Positions 53,009 through 55,293 of a stretch of 55,293 bases of DNA are shown piece by piece (positions within the stretch are counted from its first letter, which is position 1; each line of letters begins with the position of its first letter). Both the position numbers and the translations under genes were made by a program. The stretch lies in the NCBI GenBank assembly GCA_947488595.1, contig CANKZI010000018.1, positions 1-55,293 on the forward strand, in the 5' to 3' direction. Below the pieces are notes generated by a model that did not search any database, was not told the origin of the DNA, and was given only the letters and a program-made list of their open reading frames with translations. This DNA comes from Flavobacteriaceae bacterium (GTDB lineage Bacteria; Bacteroidota; Bacteroidia; Flavobacteriales; Flavobacteriaceae).

Positions 53009-53045
53009 TGTTAATTTTTTTTTATAAAAATACAAAAAAAAATCA

Positions 53046-53064
53046 TTCCGTATAAAGATTACGG
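53046..53064. promoter_or_regulatory. Putative WYL-regulator operator upstream of the WYL gene
   Basis: TTCCGTATAAAGATTACGG: CCGTA and TACGG are inverted about a 7-bp centre. It agrees at 16 of 19 positions with 54199-54217. Confidence 0.65.
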
Positions 53065-53199
53065 TTTAGGTATAAATCTTTGCTTGGTTCTTAATGATTA
53101 AGATAAAAATCACAAACAAATGTATCAAAAAAGTGCTACGAAATAGGTTTGACCATACTGAATTTCGGTTTCAGTTTCATGTATTAAAATTGCAATAAT

Positions 53200-53415
53200 T
53201 TGGATATACGAATCATCATAGAGTTAGATAATCTCATCGTTAAGGAGATTACAGGAAGCCCAAAGCAACTGGCTTCTAAACTCTCTATAACTGAAAGGAC
53301 AGTATATAATTATATTTCATTCATGAAAAAATACTTGAACGCTCCAATTGTCTATGACTATAACAGAATGTCATATATATACAATAATGATTGCGAATTT
53401 AAATTTGTAAGATAA
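53200..53415 (+). CDS. Small helix-turn-helix protein
   Basis: 71 residues from a TTG at 53200 (the only nearby ATG, at 53180, runs into a stop at once). IIIELDNLIVKEITGSPKQL then ASKLSITERTVYNYISFMKK is a clean HTH_11-type domain, as at the N-terminus of WYL and YobV regulators; YDYNRMSYIYNNDCEFKFV follows. It would bind DNA, with its own site unknown. It is divergent from the WYL gene with 190 bases between. Confidence 0.72.
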   Translation: MDIRIIIELDNLIVKEITGSPKQLASKLSITERTVYNYISFMKKYLNAPIVYDYNRMSYIYNNDCEFKFVR

Positions 53416-53500
53416 AAAAAAGTGGAGTTCAGAACCCACTATAAAAAACGAGGCGGAACTGAAAAGCCATAAGAGTACGGAAAATTAAATTAAATTAAAA

Positions 53501-54115
53501 ATGAAAAAACTTATTGCCTTATTAATTATTTTGGTGATGAACCTTAATTGTTCGTCAGACTCTAATGACCCAGTAGCTTGTACTCCTATTACTTGTTTAA
53601 ACGGAGGAACTTCAAATGCTGATTGCGATTGTGATTGTCCACAAGGATATTCTGGGACTGATTGTTCTACCCAAATGTCTCCAATCACAATTAAAATTAC
53701 TAAAATCAAAGTAAAATATTTTCCACTTACAGATAATGGTGATTTTTGGGATATTTCAATTCCTACAACAGCAAATGCTTCACCAGACATTTATGTAACA
53801 CTTCAAAACTCAAATAATGTGGAGTTGTTTAATAGTCCAACTTATTTTGGAAATGTACTTTCAAATGGAACAGAAACATGGGATTTTACTCCAAGCACAC
53901 CTATTTCAATATCATTTGTTTATTTTAATTCGTTAAACATAAGACTGTATGATTATGATGGAGCAGTTTCTAATGTTAATGATAATGTGGATGACTTAAT
54001 GGCATCATCAACATTTGATATTTATAGTTCAACAGATGGTTTTCCAACAACATTAACTTTGTTAAATCCGACAACTCCTATAGGTTACGAACTGACATTA
54101 CAATATACTTGGTAG
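53501..54115 (+). CDS. Lipoprotein with an EGF-like module
   Basis: 204 residues. Lipoprotein signal MKKLIALLIILVMNLNCSSD; then CTPITCLNGGTSNADCDCDC, with PQGYSGTDC, an EGF-like module (six or more cysteines, about 27-55); then a beta-rich domain (about 60-204) with ISIPTTANASPDIYVTLQNS and LNIRLYDYDGA that may be C2-like. Such proteins are surface lipoproteins of unknown role in Bacteroidetes. A hairpin terminator follows. Confidence 0.78.
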   Translation: MKKLIALLIILVMNLNCSSDSNDPVACTPITCLNGGTSNADCDCDCPQGYSGTDCSTQMSPITIKITKIKVKYFPLTDNGDFWDISIPTTANASPDIYVTLQNSNNVELFNSPTYFGNVLSNGTETWDFTPSTPISISFVYFNSLNIRLYDYDGAVSNVNDNVDDLMASSTFDIYSSTDGFPTTLTLLNPTTPIGYELTLQYTW

Positions 54116-54142
54116 CTATTAATTTTACATAAAAGTAATAAT

Positions 54143-54187
54143 CTGCCTCAAAATTTTACCTCATTTTAGCATGAGGCATTTTTTTTA
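54143..54187 (+). terminator. Terminator after the EGF-like lipoprotein gene
   Basis: TGCCTCA and TGAGGCA pair across a ~20-nt loop, followed by seven or more T. Confidence 0.7.
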
Positions 54188-54198
54188 ATAATTTTTTA

Positions 54199-54217
54199 TT
54201 CCGTATAAAATATACGG
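54199..54217. promoter_or_regulatory. Putative WYL-regulator operator upstream of the paralogous gene
   Basis: TTCCGTATAAAATATACGG: same CCGTA-N7-TACGG layout as the site before the WYL gene. It lies just upstream of a TAATTTTG -7 box (54228-54235), where a -33 element would be, so a bound protein would block or control that promoter. Confidence 0.65.
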
Positions 54218-54227
54218 AGTGACACTC

Positions 54228-54235
54228 TAATTTTG
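54228..54235 (+). promoter_or_regulatory. -7 box for the paralogous gene
   Basis: TAATTTTG matches TAnnTTTG and sits 27 bases before the ATG at 54263. It argues against the TTG at 54233 as start. Confidence 0.6.
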
Positions 54236-54262
54236 ACTCATAAACTTACAAACAAGCTATTT

Positions 54263-54727
54263 ATGAAATCAAATTTTGAAAGAGAAACACTCGAAGGAGT
54301 GCCTATTGAAACTGAATCTTATGTATTCAAGAACCCAATTTCACAACATTCCCCAGAACATTTGGGAGTTGAAAAAATCAGTCTGAACGATGACTTCACC
54401 AGAATTGACTTTGTGTATATATCACCACGGAAATACGTAAATGGTGGCTGGATTCAATTGGATTCGGGATGCTATATTAGACCGATAGGTTCACAGGTAC
54501 ATTATAAATTGGTTAGTGCCATCAACATTCCATTAGCTCCAGCAAAGTATTACTTTAAAAGTAAAGGACAGGTTCATCAATTTACCTTGGTTTTTCCAGC
54601 TTTGCCAAAAAATGTGAAACAAATAGATATTATTGAAAGTTTAGCGGAAGGAACCTTCTTCAATTTTTTCAGAGTCGCATTGCAACACAATGCTCCAACA
54701 CTAATTAGAATCATCAACGAAAATTAG
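54263..54727 (+). CDS. Unknown protein, paralogue of the one at 51610
   Basis: 154 residues from the ATG at 54263 (a TTG at 54233 would lie within the -7 box). Same motifs as the WYL-linked protein: FTRIDFVYISPRKYVNGGWI, IPLAPAKYYFKSKGQ, FTLVFPALPKN, FNFFRVALQ. No signal peptide or span. Function and family unknown. A membrane mini-protein gene follows after 8 bases. Confidence 0.75.
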   Translation: MKSNFERETLEGVPIETESYVFKNPISQHSPEHLGVEKISLNDDFTRIDFVYISPRKYVNGGWIQLDSGCYIRPIGSQVHYKLVSAINIPLAPAKYYFKSKGQVHQFTLVFPALPKNVKQIDIIESLAEGTFFNFFRVALQHNAPTLIRIINEN

Positions 54728-54735
54728 CAATTAAA

Positions 54736-54945
54736 ATGAAAACATTTAAAAAAATGCTATTTTATTACACACTAGGAATAGCCCTAGCACTTGTATGGAT
54801 TGGGTTTGTCCACTTATACAGCTACATCGCCGAGCCCTACTTTAGCTATGCTGAATGGGACAATATTTTATCAATAGCAGCCATAAGTGGTATTCCTTTT
54901 GGAGTGTCGATTGCGGCATTTAACAATTTAAAAACAACGAAATGA
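54736..54945 (+). CDS. 69-residue two-span membrane protein
   Basis: MLFYYTLGIALALVWIGFVH (about 8-27) and ILSIAAISGIPFGVSIAAF (about 44-62) are two spans separated by an acidic/aromatic loop. It is encoded 8 bases after the paralogue, in the same transcript. Unknown function. From 54946 to the window end (55293) I see no gene, though base composition becomes more GC-rich after 55100. Confidence 0.65.
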   Translation: MKTFKKMLFYYTLGIALALVWIGFVHLYSYIAEPYFSYAEWDNILSIAAISGIPFGVSIAAFNNLKTTK

Positions 54946-55293
54946 CAAGCAGAAATAGTATATTAAAAGGAATTATTGCTGTAGTTTAATATTGACTATT
55001 AGCGGTTTAGGAACTAGACAGAAGGATTTATTTCGTTGAATTATATTTCGGGTTGAAGCGGATGCTTCTTTATGCACTTCATTGCCACATTATGTAAAGA
55101 AGCTTGGGGCAAAAAATTTGCTCACGGCGTACTTATTTGTTTTTTGAATGAGCTCGACGTTGCCGGGGGCAGGTCTGGTGCAAGTTGCAAAGCGTACGTG
55201 TTTTTTCTAAAAACTGTGCCAGTAATTTTTTTTGGAGCGTTGGCAAAGGAGTGGCATCTGAAATGTAAAAGTTTCTATTTAAAACCGAATAAA

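Noticed and set aside
55080..55293. GC-richer end of the window as a coding region
   Set aside because: No frame longer than a few dozen codons and no motif recognised on either strand.

Overview
The window looks like a stretch of a Flavobacterium-type chromosome (Bacteroidetes, Flavobacteriaceae). The evidence is AT-rich DNA, Bacteroidetes promoters of the form TTTG-N18-21-TAnnTTTG, two proteins with type IX secretion C-terminal tails, SusC/FecA-type TonB receptors, a cysteine-free L31 ribosomal protein, and families typical of the group (DUF4199, DUF4290, DUF4856, DUF5686, START-like). All functional names come from motifs and family knowledge read by eye; no search was run.

Region by region. 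1-2360: accessory DNA with a ParDE toxin-antitoxin pair between inverted copies of a 10-bp sequence, an attC-like imperfect palindrome, a secreted T9SS protein and a degenerate 21-bp minisatellite whose two arms point in opposite directions. 2365-5791 (minus): mtaB, a small membrane protein, a GlmU-like protein and rpmE2. 6030-12583 (plus): DUF4199 protein, membrane glycosyltransferase, an ORF6N pseudogene, a long repeat palindrome, phosphohexomutase, ABC exporter, a mini membrane protein and a DUF2971 protein. 12765-16462: two mini-proteins, then a cassette-like run (secreted nuclease, GNAT acetyltransferase, beta-barrel porin) with a related ~70-bp repeat at each boundary.

16550-22803 (minus) is a coherent envelope operon: DUF4856 lipoprotein, imelysin-like lipoprotein, a homologue of vitamin K-dependent gamma-carboxylase (HTTM) and a TonB receptor. 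Two near-identical 24-bp sites bracket its promoter. It is probably a metal (iron) acquisition system. 23159-30005 (minus) holds a T9SS/PKD protein, an EF-hand-like lipoprotein, a second TonB receptor and an M23 peptidase. 30180-32542 (plus) is the core cluster coiled-coil protein, zapA, 6S RNA, rny. Then come a PAS histidine kinase, xerD, two small beta-barrels, aroQ, a DUF5686 protein, murA (Asp in place of the fosfomycin-target Cys), DUF4290, DUF493, a P-loop kinase, recQ, fmt, HU, a yqgE gene broken by an exact 74-bp tandem duplication, an aminotransferase and a START-like protein.

48251-55293: a tRNA-Met gene followed directly by a tyrosine integrase, then genes of unknown function to the window end. 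This is most simply read as the integrase end of a genomic island whose other end lies outside. Within it, a WYL-domain regulator is encoded next to a small unknown protein. A paralogue of that protein lies 2 kb away. The regulator gene and the paralogue both carry the same CCGTA-N7-TACGG palindrome upstream, which suggests an undescribed WYL-controlled regulon.
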